Positions 25,976 through 36,700 of a stretch of DNA of 64,000 bases are shown here, one piece after another. Within the stretch, counting starts at the first letter, position 1. Each line of letters opens with the position of its first letter. The position numbers and the translations under genes are program-made. A model generated the notes under the pieces. It was not told the DNA's origin. It saw only the letters and a list, made by a program, of their open reading frames with translations, and searched no databases. The DNA is from Sphingobacterium nematocida (lineage in GTDB: Bacteria; Bacteroidota; Bacteroidia; Sphingobacteriales; Sphingobacteriaceae), in assembly GCF_900168125.1 (NCBI RefSeq), contig NZ_FUZF01000021.1, forward strand, positions 1-64,000. The letters are read 5' to 3'.

Positions 25976-26983
25976 ATGATCAAGAAAGGATTTGGAATTA
26001 AAAATATTGCCGAAATGCTAGGAACCTCGGTTTCCACAGTATCCCGGGCGCTACGTGATGCGCACGACATAAACCCGGACACCAAAGATAGAATACTCGC
26101 TCTCGCCAAGGAACTTAATTTCAAACCTAATAAAAATGCAGCCGCATTGGCTTCTGGAAGTACAAAAAATATAGGTGTCATCATTCCATTCATTACCAAT
26201 TATTATTTCGGCACTGTTATCTCAGGAATCCAAGAGGAAGCTTATCAATTGGGCTATAATATCATCCTATTTGTTACGAATGATGAGGTAGAACGCGAAA
26301 TCGATCTAATACACAACCTAAATCTTGCCAGTCTTGATGGATTGCTAATTTCGATCTCTTCCAACACGACTGCAACAGATCACTTTAACGAACTCATAAG
26401 AAAGGAATTACCGGTGGTATTTTTTGATCGAGCACCGAGTGATATAAACGCATCTAAAGTAATGCAAAATGACTTCGAAGGTGCATTTTTAGCAACAAAA
26501 CATCTAATCAATAAAGGGTACCAAAAGATTGCCCATTTAGCGGGGCCAGAGTCTTTAGACTTTTCAAAAGAAAGGCTAAGGGGGTATTTAAGTGCAATGA
26601 AAAAGGCTCAATTACCGGTCAATCCCGAACACATACTTCATTCTGGATTCACCCAGCAACATGGTTATATGGATACGCAAAAATTGTTGGAGCTACAAGA
26701 TGTTCCTGATGCTATATTTGCTATAAATGATGGAAAGGCTATAGGTGCTATTCAAGCGCTTAAAAAAGCAGGAAAGCTCGTAGGCAAAGAAATAGGGGTT
26801 ATGGGATTTACAAACGACCCTATATCGACGATCATCGAGCCCAATCTAACAACGGTAGAAGAACCTGCATTTGAAATCGGTAAACAAAGCTGTCAGCTAT
26901 TGATCAGACATATAAAAAACAGAGAATTCGAGGCTCGGTCTGTGGTAATACCCTGCAAACTAATCGACCGCGACTCGGCTTAG
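25976..26983 (+). CDS. LacI-family transcriptional regulator
   Basis: A 335-residue LacI/PurR-type repressor. The N-terminal helix-turn-helix reads IKNIAEMLGTSVSTVSRALR (about residues 8-27), followed by the hinge (NKNAAALASGSTKNIGVIIP) and a periplasmic-binding-protein-like sensor domain with VMGFTNDPISTIIEPNLTTV. It is convergent with nagA, 12 bp apart. LacI-type operator sequences occur three times in the neighbouring glycan genes (31836, 36953, 38062), making it the best candidate for their regulator, though this is inference. Confidence 0.92.
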   Translation: MIKKGFGIKNIAEMLGTSVSTVSRALRDAHDINPDTKDRILALAKELNFKPNKNAAALASGSTKNIGVIIPFITNYYFGTVISGIQEEAYQLGYNIILFVTNDEVEREIDLIHNLNLASLDGLLISISSNTTATDHFNELIRKELPVVFFDRAPSDINASKVMQNDFEGAFLATKHLINKGYQKIAHLAGPESLDFSKERLRGYLSAMKKAQLPVNPEHILHSGFTQQHGYMDTQKLLELQDVPDAIFAINDGKAIGAIQALKKAGKLVGKEIGVMGFTNDPISTIIEPNLTTVEEPAFEIGKQSCQLLIRHIKNREFEARSVVIPCKLIDRDSA

Positions 26984-26995
26984 ATTAACAACCCA

Positions 26996-28183
26996 TCATC
27001 GCTCATAAACAAAACGACCTTCAATCATCGTCTTTTGGATTTCGATATTATGATCAAACAATACTAAATCGGCCTGCAATCCTTTTGCAATAGAGCCTAT
27101 TTTATTTTGCAATCCCAATTGCTTTGCGGGATTTATGGTCAGCATTTGAACCGCATCCTTTAACGCTAACCCCGCAACATTACACATCGTTCGGATTAGC
27201 CTATCTGCAGTCGCTACACTACCGGCAAAAGACTTACGATCAGGAAGTTTAGCCACATTGTCTTCGATAACTACGGGAAGCCCGTGGGCCCTACTCCCCA
27301 ATATACTTACTGAATCGTGTGTCCCGGCAGCTCGCATAGCATCAGTAATCAAAATAATCTGATCCTTTGCCTTTACTTTGCAGATCAGTTTTAGAAATGG
27401 TTCGGGCAGATGCACGCCATCTGCAATAATTTCGACGTCTATATCATCAATCAAAAAGCAGGATTCTATAGTACCCGCATAACGATATGCATTTTTTCGG
27501 GTCATGCCCGACATACCCGAATAAAAATGGGTAGCCAATTTATATCCAGCCTCAACACCCCGCAAAATCTCTTCATAAACAGCATCTGTATGGGCCAAAG
27601 CCAGCAAAATACCTTCTTCACAAACCCTCCTACCGAAGTCAAGAGCTCCAGGTAATTCCGGTGCAGCACTCCAGCGGGCGATCAGATGTTTGTATTTTGA
27701 TAATATAGGCTCATACTCTTTGGGATCGGGATTACGGATGTATCGAGGATCCTGTGCTCCACGCTGCTCCATCGCAAAATAGGGCCCTTCAAGATGTAAT
27801 CCATAAAAACGTGCTCCATTTGTACTCTTCGCTAGCGATCCAGCATACGTATTAAAGGTCTGCAACAGGAGATCCTGCTCACTTGTCAACGTCGTCGGCA
27901 ACATGGCAGTGGTTCCAAATTTGGCATGAGTCTCGGCAATATGGACATAAGCATCGACCTCATTATCCATAAAATCGGCCCCACCGCCTCCATGAATATG
28001 AATGTCAATAAAACCAGGCGACAGATATAACCCCTCTGCGTCTATGACCTTATGATTTGCCGTTTCTTTTAAGCCTGTATCAGACTGATATACATCAATA
28101 ATACGCCCATTTTCTATTGTCACTATTCCCTTATCCAAAATTCGATACGGGGTAATTACTTTTGCATTTACGATACTGATCAT
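26996..28183 (-). CDS. nagA: N-acetylglucosamine-6-phosphate deacetylase
   Basis: A 395-residue amidohydrolase that removes acetate from GlcNAc-6-P. Metal-site and fold motifs are IDIHIHGGGGADFMD (about residue 59), HLEGPYF, LALAHTDAVY, ATHFYSGMSG and LITDAMRAAGTHD with the catalytic Asp. Length matches the family. The start overlaps the stop of the MFS gene in an ATGA arrangement (28180-28183), so the two are translationally coupled. With nagB upstream it forms a complete GlcNAc-6-P to fructose-6-P route. Confidence 0.94.
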   Translation of the reverse strand: MISIVNAKVITPYRILDKGIVTIENGRIIDVYQSDTGLKETANHKVIDAEGLYLSPGFIDIHIHGGGGADFMDNEVDAYVHIAETHAKFGTTAMLPTTLTSEQDLLLQTFNTYAGSLAKSTNGARFYGLHLEGPYFAMEQRGAQDPRYIRNPDPKEYEPILSKYKHLIARWSAAPELPGALDFGRRVCEEGILLALAHTDAVYEEILRGVEAGYKLATHFYSGMSGMTRKNAYRYAGTIESCFLIDDIDVEIIADGVHLPEPFLKLICKVKAKDQIILITDAMRAAGTHDSVSILGSRAHGLPVVIEDNVAKLPDRKSFAGSVATADRLIRTMCNVAGLALKDAVQMLTINPAKQLGLQNKIGSIAKGLQADLVLFDHNIEIQKTMIEGRFVYER

Positions 28184-29481
28184 ATGCTGGAAGTTTTACG
28201 CCACGATTTAACTTTATGCCCTATAAAAGCATAAAAAATAATATATAGAAAACAAGGTACCAATACCCAATAAGCGTCTCGTACAGAATATGAATCGGCA
28301 GCCAAACCATAGATCATAGGTATGATGGCATTTCCACATAACCCCATAATCAATAAAGCGGACCCTTGCTTTGCGTATTTGCCCAGACCATCTAGAGCCA
28401 AAGGCCAAATGCCTGCCCAAATCAATGCATTAGGTAGCCCAATCATCGCTAAAAACCAGATTGAAATATCTAGATTCATACCCATCCAACCGACATTATA
28501 ACTGGCGACACACACTAAAACAGATAGAAACAAGCCTACTATCGAACATATCTGGAGCATCCGCTTTTGGGATATAATGGATGGAATCAAAGTGATCCCT
28601 GCGAAATAACCAATAATTGTCGCTGTCAACACATAGGATGGTAATGCCTTGGCCTCTAAAAGGGAAAGACCCATCGAATCTGCATAATTAATGATAGTAT
28701 CGATGGCTACCACCTGTGTGCCCACATGAAGAAAAATAGCTACAGCTCCCAATACTAAATTGGGAAATTGAAAAACGCCTGTTTTTTCTTCCGAAACGGT
28801 ATCTTCGTCTGTATTTTCAATCTCAGGTAATGGCGAAAAATAAACGAACAACCCAATAAGAAACAAAACAACTGCAACCACGGAATACGGGACGACTACG
28901 CGCAGAATCAGCTCGTCCAAGGTAGTGGCTCGAGCTACTTCATCCATTAAAGGGATCTGTTTAAAAAGTTCATTATCTGAAGGTCGAAGAATAGCCCAAG
29001 AAAATACGAGAGGAGCCAATATGCCAGCCCCCTTGTTGCATATCCCCATGATACTAATCCGCTGTGCCGCGCGCTCTTTATCACCTATCATGGTAATATA
29101 TAGATTGGCAACGGTTTGCAAAACAGCTAGCCCAGATCCCAACGTAAATAGCCCAGCAAGAAATAGCGCATAGGTACGACCATAAGCCGCGGGAATAAAC
29201 AATAATGCTCCCAATGCCATGATCCAAAACCCAATTGTAATGCCCTTCTTATAGCCAACAAGTTTTAATAAGTAAGAAGATGGCATCGACATCACCAAAT
29301 AGGAAATATAAAAAGCAAAGGCTACTAAATAGGATTGAAAATTGGTGAGCTCGCAGGCAATCTTAAAATAGGGAATCAAAATTGCATTTATCCAGGATAC
29401 AAATCCAAAAATAAAAAACATCGTCCCGATAATGCCTATGGAGATAAATGTCGTCTTCTTGCTTATAGCTTGTGTATTCAT
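28180..29481 (-). CDS. Sugar MFS permease (FucP/NagP-like)
   Basis: A 433-residue, 12-helix permease of the FucP-type sugar:H+ symporter group (GTMFFIFGFVSWINAILIPY near the N-terminus, later AGIWPLALDGLGKYAKQGSA). I place the start at the ATG at 29481, 22 nt after the nagB stop; the frame can be read up to 29529 but would then overlap nagB. The position between nagB and nagA suggests N-acetylglucosamine or N-acetylgalactosamine uptake across the inner membrane. Confidence 0.9.
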   Translation of the reverse strand: MNTQAISKKTTFISIGIIGTMFFIFGFVSWINAILIPYFKIACELTNFQSYLVAFAFYISYLVMSMPSSYLLKLVGYKKGITIGFWIMALGALLFIPAAYGRTYALFLAGLFTLGSGLAVLQTVANLYITMIGDKERAAQRISIMGICNKGAGILAPLVFSWAILRPSDNELFKQIPLMDEVARATTLDELILRVVVPYSVVAVVLFLIGLFVYFSPLPEIENTDEDTVSEEKTGVFQFPNLVLGAVAIFLHVGTQVVAIDTIINYADSMGLSLLEAKALPSYVLTATIIGYFAGITLIPSIISQKRMLQICSIVGLFLSVLVCVASYNVGWMGMNLDISIWFLAMIGLPNALIWAGIWPLALDGLGKYAKQGSALLIMGLCGNAIIPMIYGLAADSYSVRDAYWVLVPCFLYIIFYAFIGHKVKSWRKTSSI

Positions 29482-29503
29482 TTTTAGGCTAAAAATTAGT
29501 AAT

Positions 29504-30235
29504 TTATAGTAAGGAGGCTGATCCTTCATCTAAATAACAATAGCAATTAGCATGCTTTTGTAAGATACTGGCTGGATACAGATTAGACACTTCATTTTTG
29601 AGACAATCTCTTACTGCCACTGCTTTACGCACATCAGGCACAGCGCAGATGATGGTATCAGACTTCATGATCTGCTTTATCGACATAGAAATAGCTTGAC
29701 TCGGCACTTCTTCCAAACTATTAAACCACCCCTCACCCATTTGCTGTTGTCTACATTGGTTATCCAAATCAACCACAATATAAGGATCTTCTACATCATA
29801 ATTGGCCGGTGGATCATTAAAAGCCAGATGTCCATTTTCTCCTATTCCAACAAAAGCCAAATCGATAGGATATTCTTTAATAATCGCTCCCAACCTACTA
29901 CATTCATCTGTAGCATTTTCCTCTCCATTGATTAATACCACTTGCTTTAACGGGTCCACTTTATTCAAAAATCGTTCTGTCAGATACTTTCTAAAACTCG
30001 CTTTGTGCGTAATGGGCATACCGATATATTCGTCCAAATGAAACATACGAACTTTAGACCAATCAATATCTTTATCGCTGATAAGAGCCTCTAAAGTATC
30101 GAATTGACTCTGTCCCGTAGCTAATATAATATTTGCTTCTCCTTTTTCGCGAATGACATCTTTAATACATGCTGCGCCTTTCGCTCCTGCCTGCGCTCCT
30201 AAAGATTCCCTATCTGGGAAAATTTCAACATTCAT
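29504..30235 (-). CDS. nagB: Glucosamine-6-phosphate deaminase
   Basis: A 243-residue NagB/SugarP_isomerase protein that converts glucosamine-6-P to fructose-6-P and ammonia. The motifs are ILATGQSQF for phosphate binding, MFHLDEYIGM with the catalytic Asp68-Glu69, and FVGIGENGHLAFNDPP with the ring-opening His. Length is usual for the short NagB type. It lies 12 bp after the GH109 gene and is followed by the permease and nagA. Confidence 0.94.
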   Translation of the reverse strand: MNVEIFPDRESLGAQAGAKGAACIKDVIREKGEANIILATGQSQFDTLEALISDKDIDWSKVRMFHLDEYIGMPITHKASFRKYLTERFLNKVDPLKQVVLINGEENATDECSRLGAIIKEYPIDLAFVGIGENGHLAFNDPPANYDVEDPYIVVDLDNQCRQQQMGEGWFNSLEEVPSQAISMSIKQIMKSDTIICAVPDVRKAVAVRDCLKNEVSNLYPASILQKHANCYCYLDEGSASLL

Positions 30236-30246
30236 AGTTATTATTT

Positions 30247-31680
30247 TTATTTATTTGATTGTAAGACTTTTGTAGTTCCTCCCGTCTCCAAGTGAATAGT
30301 GTGTACTACATTTGATTTCCAACGTCCCATTGTAAAATCTGGGATGGCAATAGGTTGAGATCCATTGGCTACAGACCATTCGCTCAATGGGGAGATTACG
30401 GACCAAGAAGCAGCATCGTACACGTCCATATCTACAGGCAAGCCGTTGCGCAAACAATCGATCAAACGCCAGTCCATAATAAAATCCATTCCTCCATGTC
30501 CTCCTACGGCTTTTGCCATCTCACCGATCTGTGTAATGATATTAGGGGTATACTGGACTTCAATCTGCTTAAATTCAACTTCATCCATAAACCGCTCGTG
30601 TCCTACAGCTAATTTTGCTGGGAGTGGATATTTTTGTGCAAAGGCTTTAGTACCACTAATCATATGGATCCTAGAGTAGGGACGAGGTGTGCTTACGTCG
30701 TGCTGCAACATGATTGTACTCCCATCACTATTTTTGATAGTTGAAGTGTTTAAATTACCTCTGAACGGGTATTGAAGATACTTTTCAAAATTTTTGTTGG
30801 TTTTGGCCAATTCTTCCGTTTTGGGTTTCAAGGAAAAATCCTTGGAAGACATCGACGTCAAAAACTCCATCTTATTGCCTCTATTGATCTTTAATACCTG
30901 AGCGATGGGGCCTAGTCCATGCGTCGGATACAAGTTTCCGTTGCGCTTGGCATTCTCAAGAAGACGCCATTTATCATAGCGAGCCTCTTCTTCGAAAAGA
31001 CTTTCGAGAATATCGTGGATATAAGCACCTTCACAATGTACGATATCGCCAAAAAATCCCTGACGGGCGAGATTAAGGGTTAACATCTCAAAAAAGTCAT
31101 AACAACAATTTTCAAGAATTACACAATGTTTTTTTGTACGTTCGGAGGTCGTCACTAATCTCCAACACTCTTCTACAGTCACTGCTGCAGGAATCTCGAC
31201 AGCGACATGTTTGCCCTGTTCCATTGCATATATCGCCATTTCGGCATGTGTAGCCCAATGGGTCGCAATATATACAAAGTCAATATCATCTCTCCGGCAC
31301 ATTTCTTTCCACGCTTCTTCATTTCCACTATATATTCTCGCCTCATGTCCTGTCGTGACGATGCGTTCTTTTGCGGCTCGGGCTTTATCGTCTCGCACAT
31401 CACAAATTGCCTTGATAGACACGCCTTCAATCATACTTAACCTGTACACAGCAGCAGCCCCCCTATTTCCCACACCTATAAAACCCGTTCTTACAGTTGG
31501 TAAAGCAGGGGCTGCATAGCCAGACATATTAAATATGGGTTTATATGATTTTTGTGATTCTTTTAAAATATGGTCAAGATTGCTTCGTTCCTTCGTAGGG
31601 TTGGCAGATACTTGGTTCGATAGCAGTCCTAAGCCGGCCAGACCTGATAATTTAAGAAATGATCTTCTATCTGTAGACAT
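30247..31680 (-). CDS. GH109-type glycosidase (Gfo/Idh/MocA fold, probable alpha-N-acetylgalactosaminidase)
   Basis: A 477-residue secreted protein with a twin-arginine signal (DRRSFLKLSGLAGLGLLS). The NAD-binding Rossmann motif is TGFIGVGNRGAAAVYRL (about residue 63). Motifs typical of GH109 are GNLYPTHGLGPIAQVL and KAVGGHGGMDFIMDWRL. GH109 enzymes use bound NAD+ in a redox-type hydrolysis of alpha-linked GalNAc. A plain oxidoreductase of the same fold is the alternative, but the operon with nagB and nagA supports amino-sugar release. An operator-like palindrome lies upstream. Confidence 0.88.
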   Translation of the reverse strand: MSTDRRSFLKLSGLAGLGLLSNQVSANPTKERSNLDHILKESQKSYKPIFNMSGYAAPALPTVRTGFIGVGNRGAAAVYRLSMIEGVSIKAICDVRDDKARAAKERIVTTGHEARIYSGNEEAWKEMCRRDDIDFVYIATHWATHAEMAIYAMEQGKHVAVEIPAAVTVEECWRLVTTSERTKKHCVILENCCYDFFEMLTLNLARQGFFGDIVHCEGAYIHDILESLFEEEARYDKWRLLENAKRNGNLYPTHGLGPIAQVLKINRGNKMEFLTSMSSKDFSLKPKTEELAKTNKNFEKYLQYPFRGNLNTSTIKNSDGSTIMLQHDVSTPRPYSRIHMISGTKAFAQKYPLPAKLAVGHERFMDEVEFKQIEVQYTPNIITQIGEMAKAVGGHGGMDFIMDWRLIDCLRNGLPVDMDVYDAASWSVISPLSEWSVANGSQPIAIPDFTMGRWKSNVVHTIHLETGGTTKVLQSNK

Positions 31681-31835
31681 AATATTAGGGTTTAAATATT
31701 TTTATTTGAACAACACTATTTGTTGTCCGTAATTGCAAATTATAGACAAGACAACTGGAGACGTGCAGCAATTGTCATCGTCATTAAAGATAGGTTCTAA
31801 AACCCAACCTACTTGATATAAAAAGCAGGTAACTT

Positions 31836-31849
31836 CGATAACGCTATCG
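31836..31849. promoter_or_regulatory. LacI-type operator, site 1 (before the GH109-nag genes)
   Basis: CGATAACGCTATCG: arms CGATA/TATCG around ACGC. It shares the central TAACGCTA with site 2 at 36953. It lies 156 bp before the GH109 start, in the susD-GH109 gap. Confidence 0.65.
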
Positions 31850-31865
31850 GTTTTTTAAAGCTTAA

Positions 31866-31904
31866 GTAACCATAAGTCTGATTATGAGTCAGACTCTTGG
31901 TTAC
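31866..31904 (-). terminator. Intercistronic hairpin after susD
   Basis: GTAACCATAAGTCTGA pairs with TCAGACTCTTGGTTAC around a 7 nt loop, 22 nt beyond the susD stop. No T-run follows in the operon direction, so it probably attenuates or stabilises the susCD message rather than ending it fully. Confidence 0.6.
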
Positions 31905-31925
31905 TCCATGTTTTTCCAATTGCAG

Positions 31926-33704
31926 TTAAGGAATATCTTCTAGCGGGGCAATATTTTTGTCTGCCCCATCATAGCCTTTATTCTGATTGATCACACCTTT
32001 CGTATTTGCTGTAATGATGGTAGATGGAATCGGCCATAGCACGTGAAAAGGAGCTATTGCGGCCACATTACCATTGAGATTAATTTTTTGATCATAGGTA
32101 GGGTTCTTTCTTTTCACACGATCATAATAATAGTTCTTTTCGCTAAAGTTTGCTAAGTTATACCCATTTAGACCTCTTTTAGCCAGGATGTAGGACATCC
32201 TGACCATCTCCGCATGTCGAGGCTCTTCTGCAAAAAGCTCCCTTGCTCTTTCATCCAAAATAAAATCGATATTTACCTCTGAAGGTGATACTGACAATGC
32301 TTTTGCCCTGCTTCTTACTTTATTGATATCTTCTGCGGCCAAATTCAATTGATCTTTCCAATAATAAGCCTCAGCACGCAATAAATAGGTCTCGGCCAAA
32401 CGGAAAAGATACCAATCACCATTTCCACCGGCGACAATAGTAACTGCTGGATTCTGTTCGGGCACAAATAATTTGTAGTGTGGGACGGCATAAATAAAGC
32501 GAAATGTATCTATCGGAGCGGCTAAATAAGCTAGATTTACGGGCTTACCGAAGTCTTTAGATGCTGGATTATTGTATTTATACTCATGTTTATCCACCCA
32601 GTTTGCATCGGCTCTTCTCAGATCTGTGGTATTGTTCCAGGTGGCTCCTTTATAGGACCAAACGTCATACTGATAAAATCCGGTTAGACGTACATTGGCA
32701 TTACCCCTCCCCAAGGTGTCATACATCGGTCCAGAAGCGACCATACCTGCTTTACCTTCGCTGTCTCTTACATTGGCACCAAACCAAGAAGCACCGTACC
32801 AACGCATCGTAAATAAACCGGATGAACGAGCGTCCGAAGGAGCCTCATATCTATCAATGGTAGCTAATATTGTTTCTTTGTTATTGGTCAAAGAAACATT
32901 TTCTGGCCGATGCAAATCCCAGATCACATTCCTATAGTTATTAGCCGCGTCTTTACCAAAGCGTGTTGTCATCAACGCATAAGGACCATTGATGACCTCC
33001 GATGCGGAGGCTATCGCTTTATCAAACTCTAAATTCGCTAGGTATACTTTAGTTAATAAATGATTGGCAGCACCTTTAGTCAGCTCACCTGGAGCAGCAG
33101 TAACAGGCAACCATTTGGCCGCAAACTCTAGATCTGCTTCTATTTTCTTTAATATAGCCGATCTACTATGTGACTGAAAATCTAATTTAGCACCAGAGAT
33201 CTCTTCTCCAATAAACGGCACATCTCCATAGGTATTAACCAAACGATAATACCAATAAGACCTATACCACAAACCGGTTGCCAACATGGCATTCTTCTCT
33301 GCTTCAGTTTTAAAATCTACCTCTTTAGCCCTAGAAATAAGAACATTACAATTCTTAATATTGGTATACATCATATCAAACATGTTGACAAAATTGTATA
33401 TCGCACTGCCATTAGGGGTCAATTTATAAAAATCAAGTTGTGACCAGGGCGAAGCAAGATCGGAGGCTGCAAACTCTTGAACTAAATGTTGATACTGTTT
33501 GGTGCCTGGCTTTCCTGTATTATGAGTTTCCTCTTTTAAATCACGCTTTAGGGTAATAGCTAAGGCTGCTAATCCTTCGGGATTTTGGTAGACATTCTCG
33601 GGTGTATAAAAGGATAAAGGCTCTGGAGATAACCAAGATTTGCTACAGGAGAGGGCAATCAGACTAAGAAAGCCTCCCATAATTACTATTTTTATTTTTT
33701 TCAT
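31926..33704 (-). CDS. SusD/RagB-family surface glycan-binding lipoprotein
   Basis: A 592-residue SusD-like protein. The ATG at 33704 gives a lipoprotein signal ending in LIALSC; the frame can be read up to 33797 but would overlap susC. Typical motifs are PLSFYTPENVYQNPEGLAAL, NCNVLISRAKEVDF, WYLFRLAETYLLRAEAYYWK and NIDFILDERARELFAEEPRH. It pairs with the SusC gene that ends 17 bp upstream, and the downstream GH109/nag genes suggest an amino-sugar-containing glycan as ligand. Confidence 0.94.
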   Translation of the reverse strand: MKKIKIVIMGGFLSLIALSCSKSWLSPEPLSFYTPENVYQNPEGLAALAITLKRDLKEETHNTGKPGTKQYQHLVQEFAASDLASPWSQLDFYKLTPNGSAIYNFVNMFDMMYTNIKNCNVLISRAKEVDFKTEAEKNAMLATGLWYRSYWYYRLVNTYGDVPFIGEEISGAKLDFQSHSRSAILKKIEADLEFAAKWLPVTAAPGELTKGAANHLLTKVYLANLEFDKAIASASEVINGPYALMTTRFGKDAANNYRNVIWDLHRPENVSLTNNKETILATIDRYEAPSDARSSGLFTMRWYGASWFGANVRDSEGKAGMVASGPMYDTLGRGNANVRLTGFYQYDVWSYKGATWNNTTDLRRADANWVDKHEYKYNNPASKDFGKPVNLAYLAAPIDTFRFIYAVPHYKLFVPEQNPAVTIVAGGNGDWYLFRLAETYLLRAEAYYWKDQLNLAAEDINKVRSRAKALSVSPSEVNIDFILDERARELFAEEPRHAEMVRMSYILAKRGLNGYNLANFSEKNYYYDRVKRKNPTYDQKINLNGNVAAIAPFHVLWPIPSTIITANTKGVINQNKGYDGADKNIAPLEDIP

Positions 33705-33721
33705 GATATTTACACTTTTGG

Positions 33722-36700
33722 TTATAAAGAGAAATTGATACCTGCGGAATATGTACGTGGCATAGGAATAGTTGTTTCCGGATCCCACCCTGGCCAATTA
33801 TCAATTGTAAATACATTTCTTGCCGCCAAGAACACCCGGAAGCTCTTTACATTTATCCGATCTAGGTACGCTGAAGGGACAACATAGGAGAACGACAAAT
33901 CTTGTAATCTTAAATACGAGGCTGGTTTATACACTTTAATACCCCCTCCGAAAACAGTAACGTTGGTATTGAGCCGCGCATATTCGTTATTACTGTTTTC
34001 CGCTGTCCAATAAGGAAAATCAAATGTACTACGCTTGTCGTATGTCTCTGTACTCGTGCGGACACCCTCTGCAAATTGAGCGACATGCCCCAACTCTGCT
34101 CTTAAGAAAAACGTAACATTAAAGTCTTTTAGAAAATCAATAGAATTTCGAAGACCTAAGCGGTGCTGAGGAGCCTTATTCCCTAGAAATTGTTTATCTA
34201 TTAACGCATTATAAATATAATCGCCGTTTAAATCCTCTACTTTAAAATCACCCGGCTGCAGCTTGTATTTCTTCGCTTCCTCAGCTTCACTAGCTTGCCA
34301 TATTCCAGAAATTCTATAGTTCCAAACGCGGTCTAATGCCTGCCCCGGAAACCACTCGTTGGTATAATCGGGTAATTCTTGATAACCTGTGACACCATTT
34401 ATTGTCGTTTCGCCAAAATCGCCAAATAATTCGTCGATTTTATTTCTATTTGCAGAGTACACAAAACTACTCGTCCATCTAAAATTTTCTTTATCTACAT
34501 TTACCGTATTTAAGGTAAATTCAACGCCCTTATTACTCAATTTACCCAAATTTGTAACTACAGTAGAATATCCGGTAAGCTCGGGCAATTTCCGATTCAT
34601 CAATAAATCAACGGTCGTCATATCATATACATCTGCCGTAAATCCTATTCGATTACTAAACATCGAGAGATCAATACCTAAATTAAATGATTCTGTCTGC
34701 TCCCATTTTAAATCATAGTTGGCCAAGGTGCTGTTGTACACCCCTATTTGAGTCGTCGAACCATTATAATAGCGGTTGGAAGACACTTCTGCTAATGCAG
34801 CATATGCGCCTATGGACCGATTACCATTGCGTCCCCACGAGGCACGTAGCTTCAGATCATTGATACTATTCACCTGAAAAAAAGGCTCATTGGAAATACG
34901 CCATGCTGCCGCAAAAGCGGGGAATACTGCGCGAGGGTTCTTCTTGCCGAAAGCCGAGTAACCATCCCGACGCACAGATGCCGTGAACAGGTATTTATCA
35001 TTCAAGGTATAATTCAAACGAGCCATAGCAGCGTCTCCCGTAGCCTTTCGATCATCCGAAGAAACTTTAGGATCTTTACCATACTGAATACCATGATAAC
35101 CTAAATTTTGATTTGGCGTAAAACTCGAGTTACTCAAATAAGAATTCCAGTTCTCCAGTTTCTCAGCACTGTAAAGCAAGGTCACATCAAACTGGTGTAG
35201 TCCTATTTTTTTATTCCAATTGACGAGGTGGTCTAACATCCATTCAAAACTGGATTTTTCATCTCTTGTGCCATAACCATCTTTATAAGTAGAACCTCCT
35301 ATGATCGTTGTTGAGGGGTAAAAATTATACAGCTTTTCAAAACTATATCTAGGTTGGTAAGAAATCTTATAATTGATATCAAGAGGTAATTTGAAATTCA
35401 TGTAGATGGAGGCAAATAAACTATTGATTTTATTTTTTTGATCTTGACCTCCCAGTATATTAACTAATGGATTGGCTACCGCATAACTATTGGGATACCA
35501 TAATAATTTACCATCTTGATCATACATACTACCATAGGGACTCATTAACGACATCTGGTAAGTACTGGGTAGCAAATCGAGCTGACTACGGTCCGAAAAC
35601 TGCGTGTTGACTCCTGCTGACAACCACTTGTTTATCGTAAAATCTGTATTCAACCGGGTCCGGATCGCTTTAAAATCATCCCCCAACATAATACCCTCAT
35701 TGCTTTGATAGCCTAATGACCAATAATATTTGACTTTCTCAGCACCACCTGAAATGCTCAGATCGTAATCTTGACGAGTTCCGGTTCTAAAAACTTCATC
35801 GAGCCAATTCACCTCTTTACCTGCCACATAATTATCCGATTCGATATCAAAAAAATTCAAGCGATTTAACCACTCCAATGTATTATCACTCTGCGGGTTA
35901 TTACTAGCTTTTCTCCAATCCTCCAAACTCACCCCAGAAGGTAGATTATTTGGATCGTTATAGTAATAGCCTGGCTTGGTCGTATTAAACGCTCTCATGA
36001 CATCCGATCGGAACTGAATGTACCCTTCGCCATCATAGATTTTAAAAGGACGAAGTAAACTCGCTCCCCCCACTGTAGCTTGCAAATTAATAGTAGGATT
36101 ACCAATAACCCCTTTCTTGGTTGTCACCTGGATGACACCGGCTGCTGCCCTCGCTCCATACACAGCGGTCGAACTAGCATCCTTTAATATATCCAACGTT
36201 TCGATGTCGGCAGGATTGATGTCAGACAACGATCCATTAAAAATCACTCCGTCCAAGACGATCATAGGGTCTGTTGAGGCATTTAACGATTTAGGACCAC
36301 GGATCTCCATGGAACCACCTCCCGCTGCCCTTGTGCTTTGATTCGAATTAAAACCAGCCACTGTTCCATTAAGCATTTCTGTCAATTGTGTTTTGGGTTG
36401 ATTTTGAAACTGCTTGGCATCCACTCGGGTAATTGACCCTGTTAAATCACTCTTTTTTGCAGAGCCGTAACCAATTACAACAACTTCATCTAAGGAGGAT
36501 TGTGTGCTTTCTAATACGATGTTAAGATCTTCCTTACTGTTAGAGATCTTTTGGCGGACACTTTTGTAGTTAAGCATGCTAAATGTCAACACATCACCGA
36601 TCTGACATTTAACTACGAATCTACCAGAAACATCTGTCGTCGCTCCCCCTGCTTTACCTTGAATCCCAACAGAAACACCCGTCAATGGCTCTTTGGTATC

